DNA of 64,000 nucleotides from Crateriforma conspicua (GTDB lineage Bacteria > Planctomycetota > Planctomycetia > Pirellulales > Pirellulaceae). Each line of letters opens with the position of its first letter. The stretch's first letter is position 1. The notes under the pieces were generated by a model. It worked only from the letters and a program-made list of their open reading frames with translations, was not told the origin of the DNA and did no database searches. Made by a program: the position numbers and the translations under genes. Location: positions 1,178,001 through 1,242,000 of the forward strand of contig NZ_CP036319.1 of NCBI RefSeq assembly GCF_007752935.1, written 5' to 3'. This document shows, piece by piece, positions 20,395 to 29,570 of this stretch.

Positions 20395-22295
20395 TGCGGG
20401 CCTCCTCCGCTGCCCATGGTCGCACGCAGGCCTTTGGTCAGTTCGGCGCGAGTCACAACGCCGTCACCGTCCGCATCGGCGGATTCCAAACGGCTGCGGA
20501 ATCGACCGTCGACCGCTTGGATTTCCTCAGCCGACAGCTGACCGTCGCCGTCGGTGTCGTTGCGTTCCATGCTGCGGGTGACAATCGTGTTGATGTCGGG
20601 GGCACCACCGCCGCCGGGACCACCCGCACCGGGACCGCCACCGCCAGGTCCACCAGGCCCGCCCGTACCAGGGCCACCTGGACCACCGGACCCGCCGGCG
20701 CGCGGGCCGCTAGGACCATCGAAATCGCCCTTTCGGGCGGCGTCTTCGTCACGCAGTTCTTTCAGGTCGCTGTTGTCCTCGGCTGTCAGCTCCGGCAAAT
20801 CCATCAGGTTCAAGTGTTCGCGAAGGTTCAGCACGACGATTTCGTTTTCTTCCAGCCCGCTGTTGATGCTGGCCATGGTGTCGTTGGTCGCGTTGACATC
20901 GACCTGGCGAGTTTCGAAATCCATTTCGCCGGTCTTCACCAGCGAATACATTTCGCCACCATGTTCGTAGAGACCTTGGATCGGAATCTGCAACGCATCG
21001 TCCAGTTGTTCCACGAAGATCTGGGCTTCGGCGGTCATGCCGGTTCGGATGTTGTCCGGCGGATCGATGATTTTGACGATGGTCGCGTATTCTTTGACGC
21101 TGCTGCTGAACCAGCTACCGGGTTCGGCATACCGGTTGACCTTGGTCACGACGCCACGCAAATCGGTCCCCGGCAGGGCATCGATGCGGATTCGCACGGG
21201 CATGCCGGCTTGGATCAAGGTGATGCGAGATTCATTGACCGTGCATTTGATCTGCATTTGTGTGGGGTCGGGCAGATTGATCAACGCTTGGCGTTCGCGA
21301 ACGTTGGCCCCCGCTTCGACGACGAATTCGGCGTTACCACCGCGGCTGCTGAACTTGTTGGCGTGCACGACGACGCCGTCGGCCGGAGCGTACATGACGC
21401 AGCCGTCCAGTTGCTTTTGTAGGTCGTTGTACTCGCGTTCCTTCTCCATCAAATCGCTTCGCGCGGCGCCAAGGGTGGCCTCCGCGGCTTCGATATCGCT
21501 GTCGAACTGGACCAGCATTTTTTGGCGAGTCAGGTTTTGCAGCACGCGAAGCCGACCCTCGGCGGCTTCCAGCTGGTTCCTGGCATTGGCGACGGCAAAC
21601 TTGTCAGCTTCCAGTTGCAGCGATTTGACCAATCCCTTGGCGACCAGTCGCTCGCTGGACTGCAAAGCCAGTTGGGCCTTTCGCAGTTCTTGTTCGGCGA
21701 CCGCCATCTCGCTCTTAATCGCTCGTTCTTCGGTCTTGAAGACACCTTCCAGGTATTCTTGCCGGGCGATTTTGGCTTGTTCCACCGCGGCTTCCGCCGT
21801 CGCGACACTGGCTTCGGCGGTGATCACCGAGATCTTGGAGGCGTTCAGCAATTCTTCGATCGATGACGAATCCAGTTCGACCAGCTTGTCGCCCTTCTTG
21901 ACCCGTGCACCTTCGTCGATCACCCACAAAATCGGTGTCCCGCCGGTGCCGCGAGATTTGACTTCGCAAATGACTTCGATGTTGCTGCTGCTTTCGATTT
22001 CGCCCTGCTCCAATACGACGTGATCGAAACTGCCGCGACTGACGGGCGTTGTGATCAGATCATCCAGGGAGATCGTCTTTTCCGCGCCAAAGTAGAACTT
22101 GTAACTCAGAAACCCTGACACGCCGACAAGGACCAGCAACACGACAACTGCGGTCATCAGACCGCCGCGTCGCGAATCGGCCAATCGACGTGTCGCAAGT
22201 ACGGGAGCGACGACCCGTGGGCGGATCAGCGGCATGACAGTGGCGGGGGCAGGAGGAGGGGGAAGGACCAAGTAAACCGAGCCGTAAGTGTTCAA
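20391..22295 (-). CDS. Periplasmic adaptor (HlyD/MacA-like) with C-terminal EF-hands
   Basis: A 634-residue membrane fusion protein. A Pro-rich cytoplasmic N-terminus precedes one membrane segment (GLMTAVVVLLVLVGVSGFL, about 45-63). A lipoyl/barrel-sandwich half, a long coiled-coil hairpin (about 150-310) and beta-barrel segments follow. Unusually, a Gly/Pro-rich linker (about 535-575) leads to two EF-hand loops, DTDGDGQLSAEE and DADGDGVVTRAE, near the C-terminus. The adaptor core links inner-membrane permease and outer-membrane exit; the EF-hands suggest calcium sensing outside the cytoplasm. It overlaps the ATPase start by 4 bp. Confidence 0.88.
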   Translation of the reverse strand: MNTYGSVYLVLPPPPAPATVMPLIRPRVVAPVLATRRLADSRRGGLMTAVVVLLVLVGVSGFLSYKFYFGAEKTISLDDLITTPVSRGSFDHVVLEQGEIESSSNIEVICEVKSRGTGGTPILWVIDEGARVKKGDKLVELDSSSIEELLNASKISVITAEASVATAEAAVEQAKIARQEYLEGVFKTEERAIKSEMAVAEQELRKAQLALQSSERLVAKGLVKSLQLEADKFAVANARNQLEAAEGRLRVLQNLTRQKMLVQFDSDIEAAEATLGAARSDLMEKEREYNDLQKQLDGCVMYAPADGVVVHANKFSSRGGNAEFVVEAGANVRERQALINLPDPTQMQIKCTVNESRITLIQAGMPVRIRIDALPGTDLRGVVTKVNRYAEPGSWFSSSVKEYATIVKIIDPPDNIRTGMTAEAQIFVEQLDDALQIPIQGLYEHGGEMYSLVKTGEMDFETRQVDVNATNDTMASINSGLEENEIVVLNLREHLNLMDLPELTAEDNSDLKELRDEDAARKGDFDGPSGPRAGGSGGPGGPGTGGPGGPGGGGPGAGGPGGGGAPDINTIVTRSMERNDTDGDGQLSAEEIQAVDGRFRSRLESADADGDGVVTRAELTKGLRATMGSGGGPQ

Positions 22296-22643
22296 ACACC
22301 TCCGTGCTCATTTGGTTTCGCCGTTTCTGCGTCATTTTGTCGGGGCGAAAAGCCCGCATCGGGCGAACCCAACGATCTTAGTCGAAACGGGCGGCCCCGA
22401 TACAACCACTTCTGCGCCAAATCGACCAAGCGATCCGGTCGATCGAGCGTTCGGCGGCAGTTTGTATCAATCATGACCGACCCGGCGGGGGCGTCGCACC
22501 GGAATGATGCTGCCCCTGTTGCACCGGGAACCCAGCCTCGGAGCAGTCCGGCCAAATCTGGCGACCGGCGGCTTTAGAGAAATCACCGACAAAGCGAGGC
22601 TGCCGACGTGGCGGTTTTGCCAAAACGCCAAAGCCAAACCAGC
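22296..22643. other. Intergenic region upstream of the exporter unit
   Basis: This 348-bp gap lies between the end of the UDP-sugar pyrophosphorylase gene and the start of the adaptor gene, both minus strand. It should hold the promoter of the adaptor-ATPase-permease unit. I see no hairpin with a T-run, no repeat and no credible small gene. Confidence 0.55.
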
Positions 22644-24044
22644 TTAGTCCCGAGTCAAGAATTGGTCGCCGTCGATGCTGCCCAAGTCGGCGGCCGAGTC
22701 TCGGATTTGATCGGCGTCCAGCGCAAAGCTTGGCGAAATCTCCACCGTCGCATCGTCGGCAACGCTGACGCCGGCCTGTCGCAGCCAGCGTTTGTGCAGG
22801 TCCGAAATCGCCCGACGAGCCAAGCTGGGCGTGTCGTTTTCAGCACCTTCGGCGTTCTTGACCGGTGCGAATGCATCGGCCGGGACGACTTCGACCACGA
22901 TCCCGCGACGGGCCTGTGGCAACAAGTCGAAGATAAACTTTTCAAACTTGATCGCGTTGGGCGAATTAGGTTTGACCATTTGGCCAGATTCGTCCAAGTA
23001 AGGAACCTTCTTGTTGGCCCGGTGAAACGGCAACGCTTCGGCCGATTCGCTGGCACGACGCAGGAAGTCGACGTTGAAAACGTGAACGGCAATGCTGCCC
23101 GCCCACAATCGCAACGAGCCGTCGTCGTTGGTCGCTTCTGCGGCTTCGTCGGGCAAGTCGCTGTATTCGATGATCTGCATGCGGTCACCGACCTGGACCA
23201 CGTTGCCCACGCGTTCGGTCGGGTAACGTTTGCGAACCACTTGGCTGGTCAGTTCGCTATCGGCCAGCAAATGATGGCCGATGAACGTCGGATCCATCAG
23301 TTGAATCAATGGATTGTCGACTTGGAAATAGAACAGGTACTGCACGCCACGTTTTTCCATGTCGTCCAGCGATCCGCTGCGTGCCAGCGCGGCCACCGTC
23401 CCGCCGTGACCGTCCGGGCTGAGCGCCAAGCTGCCGGGCGATGCCAGCAACAACTTGCCCGATTCAGCGTCAACCGCCGGCATGGTGCCTTGCTTGAAGA
23501 TTCGAACCGAATCACGAGACAGTCCCAAGTAATCGTTGTCTTCGAAATACTGTCGCGTCGCCGCATCGGTCGCTTCGCTGGTCATCACATACCAGGGGAT
23601 CGTCACGTCATAGCGTTTGGATGTCGCGGCGATGCGGTCGGCAAAAACTTGGAACAGCGTCCGATTGCTTAACGGGCCGACCGGAAACATACCTTTGGGT
23701 TTATCGAAACCTAAGCGGGTGCCCTGGCCGCCGGCAACGACGATTGCGGCCAGCTTGCCTTCGCGGATCGCTTGTTCGCCGGCCCCGCGGGCATCGTCGG
23801 TCGACCAATCGACACCGGACCCGTCGGCACCCACCGCCGGTGGCGGATCTGAATTTTTTGCGATCGCCGCAAAGTCCGGCTTTTCGTCTTCGTCAGCAAC
23901 CAGCTTGGAAAGCAAGGACAGGTCAATGTCCTGAATCTGTTCGGCTAGCTGTGCCTTGCCGGCATCATCCAGTTCGTCCCAGTGCCGCAGGATGTGTTGC
24001 TGGTCGAATGCTTCCAGGGCGGCGGTCAGTTGCGTTTTGTCCAT
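22644..24044 (-). CDS. UDP-sugar pyrophosphorylase, UAP1/UDPGP family
   Basis: A 466-residue nucleotidyltransferase of the UDPGP family that includes eukaryotic UDP-GlcNAc pyrophosphorylase. The nucleotide-binding loop is AGGQGTRLGFDKPKGMFP (104-121). The segments QYLFYFQVDNPL and IIEYSDLP match family motifs for metal and sugar binding. It makes UDP-N-acetylhexosamine or UDP-glucose from UTP and the sugar-1-phosphate; the sugar is uncertain. It is unlike bacterial GlmU or GalU, so the organism uses a eukaryote-like enzyme here. It follows the lipoate ligase gene on the same strand with a gap of about 130 bp. Confidence 0.9.
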   Translation of the reverse strand: MDKTQLTAALEAFDQQHILRHWDELDDAGKAQLAEQIQDIDLSLLSKLVADEDEKPDFAAIAKNSDPPPAVGADGSGVDWSTDDARGAGEQAIREGKLAAIVVAGGQGTRLGFDKPKGMFPVGPLSNRTLFQVFADRIAATSKRYDVTIPWYVMTSEATDAATRQYFEDNDYLGLSRDSVRIFKQGTMPAVDAESGKLLLASPGSLALSPDGHGGTVAALARSGSLDDMEKRGVQYLFYFQVDNPLIQLMDPTFIGHHLLADSELTSQVVRKRYPTERVGNVVQVGDRMQIIEYSDLPDEAAEATNDDGSLRLWAGSIAVHVFNVDFLRRASESAEALPFHRANKKVPYLDESGQMVKPNSPNAIKFEKFIFDLLPQARRGIVVEVVPADAFAPVKNAEGAENDTPSLARRAISDLHKRWLRQAGVSVADDATVEISPSFALDADQIRDSAADLGSIDGDQFLTRD

Positions 24045-24173
24045 CGGGCTGCGCTAAGGGGTCAACAAGAATGGGAAGAAGACAAGGTCGAAACATTCAT
24101 CCGGCGACATCCTGTCGAACCGACGATGCGAATCAATCCGGGGCCCAGACGCTGCAGGTTGCATCGGTTGCCG

Positions 24174-24941
24174 TTAATGCCGTTGATGCCAGGCGTCCGA
24201 ATCGTATCGTTCGCGACGCAGCTGGTCGGTCATGGCGACGCGTGGGTCGGATGAATCGTCGGTTGCAACGGTCAGCGATTGGTGTGCCGAAAACTCGTTG
24301 GCCAAATCTTCGGCTAATCGGGATGGTTCGCAAGGGACGTTGGTGATGAACTGGCGGTGTCGGCGACCCTGGCGATATTCGGGCTGGCGTGGTGCGACGG
24401 CCAGGCATGAGGCGATCTGGTCCAGATCCGCAGCGTGCAAAATCGTCCCGTGGTACAGCAAGTGACCACGGGTGATTCGCAGGCTGTTTCCCGAAAACTT
24501 CTTATTTTGCCACGTCAGGTCACAGATGCCTTGCCACTGGGCGTCGGGTTGCTGTCGCTGCACAGCGGTCAAAACACGGCGGATCACGTATTCATGGGCC
24601 GCGTCGACATGCCGCAGATGCGGATGTTCTTCCAGACTGATGACCACGCTGTACATCAAACATCCCGCGCCGCCGACCACCGACGCACCGCCGGTGACAC
24701 GCCGCAGCACCGGGATGTTCTGGCGATCACAGTATCCATGATCCACCTCGACGGCCCATTTCGACGACCGCCCCAAAACCACCACCGGGCGATCGAACTG
24801 CCATGTCCGCAACGCGGGCGGATGCCGCGAAGCATCCGCCAGATTCAAGACGGCTTCGTCCATCGCTAGTTGGCCGCGCGGGCAAAGCGGTGGCCCCGTC
24901 AAACACAATCGAATCACAGCGTCATGATCCTCGCAACGCAT
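24174..24941 (-). CDS. Lipoate--protein ligase A family protein
   Basis: A 255-residue member of the biotin/lipoate A/B ligase family (LplA-like). Conserved segments are QLAMDEAVL near the N-terminus, RRVTGGASVVGGAGCLMYSV (the lipoate-binding loop, RR.(S/T)GGG.V in the family), and DLTWQNKKFSGNSLRITRG with the catalytic Lys. It would attach lipoate or octanoate to E2 or GcvH proteins. The start overlaps the end of the large permease gene by 20 bp. No lipA or dehydrogenase gene is near, so the exact acyl donor is not shown. Confidence 0.85.
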   Translation of the reverse strand: MRCEDHDAVIRLCLTGPPLCPRGQLAMDEAVLNLADASRHPPALRTWQFDRPVVVLGRSSKWAVEVDHGYCDRQNIPVLRRVTGGASVVGGAGCLMYSVVISLEEHPHLRHVDAAHEYVIRRVLTAVQRQQPDAQWQGICDLTWQNKKFSGNSLRITRGHLLYHGTILHAADLDQIASCLAVAPRQPEYRQGRRHRQFITNVPCEPSRLAEDLANEFSAHQSLTVATDDSSDPRVAMTDQLRRERYDSDAWHQRH

Positions 24942-27900
24942 CCAACAGCGGCATGCGAATCACGCGTACCACCGCCATCAGTCCGGCCAGACTGCCCAAA
25001 ATCAGGATCGCGATGACGATCACGATCGGGCCGACAATCGGCGGCGTTAATCCGCTAAGGATTCCGTACGGCAAAACGGCCAAAGCGGCACACAGGCCTC
25101 CGCAGCCCAGCCCGATCAACAGCAACGTCACCGTTTCGGTCATGACCAATCGGGCCAACTTTCCACGCGGAAAACCGAGAGCCCCCAATACAGCCAGTTC
25201 GCGTCGTCGTTCCAGAACGCTCCGCAACTGTGCCACCGCCAAACCAATGGTTCCCAGCAATAACCCCAAGCCGCCCAGGCTTTGAAACGTGCTGAGGTAA
25301 GTGTTTTGAACGGCCAACAAGCCCGCCAAGACGGACCTCGTCGATGACAGGTCCATCCCCAAGTCGCCCAAACGGTTCTCCAAAATGGCGGATACTTCGG
25401 CGACGTCCTCCCCATCGGGGACACGAACCAGATAGCTGGAATAACCACTGACATCGGGGAACAAGCGTTGGAAGTTTGCTTCGCCGATCATCAGTTTTCC
25501 CTGCAAGACTGAGTTGCTTAGCAGTCCGACGACGCGGAAATGGACGTCCGTGTTGTCATAGTCGAACGACCGGACTTCGCCCACGCCGCCCCGCATCTGC
25601 AGACTCCACATCGCGGTGCCTTGATCCAAAATCACCGGGATCGGATCGTCCTCCGTACCAGTTGCCGCTTCGTTCAGCAGCGTCCAAGGGCTGGCGTCGT
25701 CTTTTACCCCGTCGTGACCGGCCCATGCAAAGCGAGTGCTTGCACCGGAGCTTTCGGACGTTCCGGCGGTGACCGTGGTTCCGAAGTCTTCGGGTAATCC
25801 CAAAATCGTGGGTTGCGTGGCCTGGTACAGGTTGTTGCAACTGGCATCCTGTCCGCGACGCTGACGCATCGCCACGATGTCGACATCGGCCAACCGGTCG
25901 ATGTCTTGCCCGAACCAGTTCTGTCGAACTTCCACCAAGTTGATGTCGCGGTAAAGCGGTTGGGCGGATGTCCCGATCAGATCAAATCCGCCGGTGCCCT
26001 CGTCGGTCGGACGCAGCTGAAAGGCTGACATGGCGATGATCAAAAACGTCGCCGTCGCCATCAAACCGATCGTCAATGTGCTGCGCAGCGGGTTTCGGCC
26101 GACGCTGCGGGTGGCCAGGGCGGTCAGGCCGCCGGGCCCCGGCGTGATACCTGCCGCGGCTGATGAATTTTCGCCGGCGGACGAAAAGCGAAAATGCGAA
26201 TAGACCGCGGCCAGTGCGGCCAACAACAACAGCATCCCCGCACCAACAAAACCACCGGCCGCCGCGGTCCCGCCGGCGGTCAAACCGCCAATCGATGCCG
26301 CGATTGCCGCCAAGACACAGCCGATCACCAGGTAGCGGATCCAACGTCTGGTGGAAGACGATGCGTCGGCGTGAAGCAAATCGGACGCCTGGTCCCGCCC
26401 GCGAAGTAGGTCGGTCGCGGGGATTCGACTCAGACTGCGGACCGACAACCAAAGCGTTGCAGCGGAGACGGCGAAGCCGGATATCCCGCCGAGCGCAAGG
26501 CTGGTCGGTGTCCAATCGAAGTGCAGAAACGGAACCGTCACCGCGCCCACCCATGCCGTGCGTAGCCCCCAAAGGACCAGCCAGGCGTACGCGAAGCCGC
26601 CCGCGATTCCGATCAGCACGCCCATCGCTGCGACCAGCAAGCCTTCGCCCAAGATCAGACGAGAGACTTGGGGTTGCTGCCAACCGACGGCCAACAGAGT
26701 TCCCAATTCTTTCAAGCGTTCGCCCAGGCCCAAGCGGAACAACATCGCGATCAACATCAATGCGGCGGCGATGACGAAAAAACTGAGCGACAAAAACAAT
26801 GCGTCAAACGGTGTCGTGCCGTGAGATGCACTCAACTGTTCGCTGCGGATCGGAATCGGCCGCCATCCGACCCGGTCGGCGACTTTCAGAACAGCCGCAT
26901 CAATGCGGGATTTCAATTCCGGTTCACTTAGCGGCGGGGCGGTCGCGATTCGCAGGCTGGTGGTCTTACCGAATCGGCTGGCGAAGTAACGTCGACCGAC
27001 GTTCAACGGGATAAACGCCTTGGGGGTCAGACGGTGTTCGTTCCAGTAGGTGTCGTCCTCCGGTTCAATCTTTCGTTCCAGCTCGAATGGCAAATCCCAA
27101 TCGCTGATTGATTCTTGGTCGGTCACACCAGGGACGGTCGGCGTCAGGTCCGGGTCGTTGTACACGGTCGGTGGTTCGTCATACGCCGCGTCACGATTGC
27201 GGCGGTACGGTCGCGACGGACGCGTGATCGGGACGATCTGTGTCACCACCGCCGGAAAATAACGCTCCACTTCACGACCGCGATCGACCTCCGGTTCGTA
27301 GTAAGCGATCCGCAAACGATCTCCGACCTTCGCGTTCAGTCGGTCGGCGGCCCAGTCATTAATGACAATCGGCGACGGTCGTGAATCCGTCGTCGTGTCG
27401 CTGTTTTCCGGCCCCGATGCGGTCGTGCCCGTTTCGTTTTTGTAATCCAGCGGCAACGAATCGGTCGAGTCAATTGCCGTGATGATGCTGTAGGGAACCG
27501 ACGCGACGACATTGCCTGCGTCATCCAGCTTTTCAATCGCATTGGCCAGATACGTCATCACCGGCGTTGCCGCGCCCGGGATAGCGTCGGTGACGGCGTT
27601 GACGATCACGTCATCGATCAACAACTGCTCGCTGGTCAGCGAATCGTATTGAAAAGCCGGTTCCGCATCGGGGTCGGCGTTTTGAGGCCGGATCGCGGTG
27701 ACGCGTGAAAGCTTCAGACCCAGGTCACCCAGATCCAAACTCAAATCGTCTCGTGTCAGAGGTTGGGGGGATAGCAACAGATTGGCGGCGCCCCGCCGGT
27801 CAAGGACGTCCGCGATCAATTCGCGTTTCAGGTAGGCGCACAGCGGCGTGGTCTGGCTGGCCGACAAAGAAAAACGGCCCAGTCCGCGGTTGTCGACGAT

Positions 27901-28494
27901 CGCGGCAACCGTCATGCGTGGCAGTCCTTCGGTTTCGGATTCGCGTCGGCCCAGTGGACTGTCGGCGGGGACGGCACTTTCAATGGGCAGCCGAATCGTG
28001 ATCTGATCGCCCACACCGACCCCCAGTTCATCGGCGCAGGCACGGTTCAGTACCACGGACTGGTCGTCGGGATTGGTCTCCGGTGCATCGGATGGTTCGC
28101 CTAGCTGCCAAAACGATGGCGTGATGCCAAGGATTTGAACGGATCCGCTGCGGCGTGTCGGTCCATCATCGGACGGTTGCGATTCCGCGACGCCGGCCGG
28201 GAACAGAAAGACTGCTTGGGCGCCGATCGGCGAATCAACGACTTCATCGGCGGTAAAGAAGTGACCTGGCGACACAATGGTGTCGATCGAACCCAGTCGC
28301 TGCAGCGTCAACGCACGCAGACTGCCACGCATCGAATCGCCGACCAGCAATGCACCCACGATGACCGCCGTTGCGATGGCCACACCCAACGCCAAAGCGA
28401 TCGAAACACGGCCGCGATACCACAGCGATGCCAAACGCATGTGCCACACACCAAGGCCGGTCTTGCCGGACGGGACCAAGGCGGTTGTGTTCAT
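24922..28494 (-). CDS. Very large FtsX-type ABC permease
   Basis: A permease of about 1190 residues starting at ATG 28494 (MNTTALVPSGKTGLGVWHMR). It begins with a membrane segment (IALALGVAIATAVIVGALLVG), then a long extracytoplasmic part (about 60-560), a first FtsX block (FVIAAALMLIAMLFRLGLG), more membrane segments, a second extracytoplasmic part and a final FtsX block (LAVLGALGFPRGKLARL with GLLLGTIGLAVAQL). This is the duplicated-FtsX architecture of lipoprotein or surfactant export permeases. No ATPase gene is adjacent. It precedes lplA with a 20-bp overlap. Confidence 0.85.
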   Translation of the reverse strand: MNTTALVPSGKTGLGVWHMRLASLWYRGRVSIALALGVAIATAVIVGALLVGDSMRGSLRALTLQRLGSIDTIVSPGHFFTADEVVDSPIGAQAVFLFPAGVAESQPSDDGPTRRSGSVQILGITPSFWQLGEPSDAPETNPDDQSVVLNRACADELGVGVGDQITIRLPIESAVPADSPLGRRESETEGLPRMTVAAIVDNRGLGRFSLSASQTTPLCAYLKRELIADVLDRRGAANLLLSPQPLTRDDLSLDLGDLGLKLSRVTAIRPQNADPDAEPAFQYDSLTSEQLLIDDVIVNAVTDAIPGAATPVMTYLANAIEKLDDAGNVVASVPYSIITAIDSTDSLPLDYKNETGTTASGPENSDTTTDSRPSPIVINDWAADRLNAKVGDRLRIAYYEPEVDRGREVERYFPAVVTQIVPITRPSRPYRRNRDAAYDEPPTVYNDPDLTPTVPGVTDQESISDWDLPFELERKIEPEDDTYWNEHRLTPKAFIPLNVGRRYFASRFGKTTSLRIATAPPLSEPELKSRIDAAVLKVADRVGWRPIPIRSEQLSASHGTTPFDALFLSLSFFVIAAALMLIAMLFRLGLGERLKELGTLLAVGWQQPQVSRLILGEGLLVAAMGVLIGIAGGFAYAWLVLWGLRTAWVGAVTVPFLHFDWTPTSLALGGISGFAVSAATLWLSVRSLSRIPATDLLRGRDQASDLLHADASSSTRRWIRYLVIGCVLAAIAASIGGLTAGGTAAAGGFVGAGMLLLLAALAAVYSHFRFSSAGENSSAAAGITPGPGGLTALATRSVGRNPLRSTLTIGLMATATFLIIAMSAFQLRPTDEGTGGFDLIGTSAQPLYRDINLVEVRQNWFGQDIDRLADVDIVAMRQRRGQDASCNNLYQATQPTILGLPEDFGTTVTAGTSESSGASTRFAWAGHDGVKDDASPWTLLNEAATGTEDDPIPVILDQGTAMWSLQMRGGVGEVRSFDYDNTDVHFRVVGLLSNSVLQGKLMIGEANFQRLFPDVSGYSSYLVRVPDGEDVAEVSAILENRLGDLGMDLSSTRSVLAGLLAVQNTYLSTFQSLGGLGLLLGTIGLAVAQLRSVLERRRELAVLGALGFPRGKLARLVMTETVTLLLIGLGCGGLCAALAVLPYGILSGLTPPIVGPIVIVIAILILGSLAGLMAVVRVIRMPLLDALRGS

Positions 28495-28581
28495 GGCGGC
28501 GGGTTCGTGTTGATGGTGCAGATGACAAAATGGCGATGACGCGGCCGATCGAGTTTGCCCGATCAAGCGATTGCCACAAGG

Positions 28582-29457
28582 CTAGTCTTTTGCGGGCAGC
28601 GCCGGCCGGGCGTCGGTGGATTCGAACACTTCGATCGGAGGGGCGTCGTGGCCAACGATACCGGATCGGCGGGCCAAGGTCGAAAGGGTGGCCAGGGCTT
28701 GGCGACCGACCGTCCCCAAGTCCACGGTCCAGTCGTTGACATACAAATCGACGTGCTGCATCAGGACCGCGTCATCGAATTCCTGGGCATGACGACGCAT
28801 GGTCGGCAGCGTTTCGTCGCGATGGGAAAGCCCCCAACCGATGGAATCGGCAATGCAAGCTTGGATCCGCCCCGTCAATTCGTCATCCAGAGACCGCCTG
28901 GCCACCAATCCGCCCAGAGGCAACGGGCACTTCGTTTCGCGTTCCCAGCGTTGTCCCAGGTCTTCCACTAGGTGCAGCCCTTCGTTTTGCCAGGTGAACC
29001 GGCCCTCGTGGATACAGACGCCGAAATCCGCTTTCCCCGACTTCAGGTCCGGCATGATTTGGGAAAAGACGACATGGTCGATCTGTGTCGTCGATGGATA
29101 AAAAATCCGAATCAACAGTGTCGCGGTCGTATCGATTCCCGGGCACAGTGTCCGCTGTGACGAATCGCGGGGAACGGCACCGTCCCGCGCAGCCAACAAC
29201 AGCGGGCCGACACCAAATCCCAGCGCCGAACCCGACGGCAAGACCCGCAATTGATCCGCCAATAACAACGCGGCATGAAAGCTGGTTTTGACGACATCAA
29301 AGCGTCCCGCCCGCAAAGCGTCGTTCAGTTGTTGGATGTCCAGCAGTTCAAAATGAAAATCCAGGCCTCGAGTGTCCACCAAGTTCCGCATCAACGCGTC
29401 GAATGCGAACGTGTCGTTCGGACATGTTGAAATGCCGATGTGGATGGGGTGGCCCAT
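28582..29457 (-). CDS. mqnD: 1,4-dihydroxy-6-naphthoate synthase (MqnD)
   Basis: A 291-residue MqnD-family enzyme. The N-terminal motif STCPNDTF (10-17) is diagnostic, and FDVVKTSFHA and the CPGIDTTATLL segment (family G.TTA motif) complete the ligand pocket. It converts cyclic dehypoxanthine futalosine to 1,4-dihydroxy-6-naphthoate in the futalosine route to menaquinone. It lies downstream of mqnB on the same strand, with a terminator-like hairpin between them. Confidence 0.93.
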   Translation of the reverse strand: MGHPIHIGISTCPNDTFAFDALMRNLVDTRGLDFHFELLDIQQLNDALRAGRFDVVKTSFHAALLLADQLRVLPSGSALGFGVGPLLLAARDGAVPRDSSQRTLCPGIDTTATLLIRIFYPSTTQIDHVVFSQIMPDLKSGKADFGVCIHEGRFTWQNEGLHLVEDLGQRWERETKCPLPLGGLVARRSLDDELTGRIQACIADSIGWGLSHRDETLPTMRRHAQEFDDAVLMQHVDLYVNDWTVDLGTVGRQALATLSTLARRSGIVGHDAPPIEVFESTDARPALPAKD

Positions 29458-29506
29458 GTTGTTTTGAACGGTTGGCGGGTGCGAGATGTGTGGGCGGCAA
29501 GCGTCA

Positions 29507-29536
29507 CAAAAAGCCGCGTGACCATTTCAAGCGGCT
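29507..29536 (-). terminator. Intrinsic terminator after mqnB
   Basis: On the minus strand AGCCGC and GCGGCT (29512-29517 and 29531-29536) form a 6-bp stem with a 13-nt loop, followed directly by five T. It lies 35 bp after the mqnB stop and 50 bp before the mqnD start, so it may limit readthrough into mqnD. Confidence 0.55.
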
Positions 29537-29570
29537 GACCTGGCTTTGCTTCGAACGACGTGCGGCCGAC

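Noticed and set aside
20590-20720. GGN-rich repeats in the adaptor gene resembling a repeat array.
   Set aside because: They encode the Gly/Pro linker in frame with the gene; imperfect coding repeats explain the pattern, not a CRISPR or mobile element.
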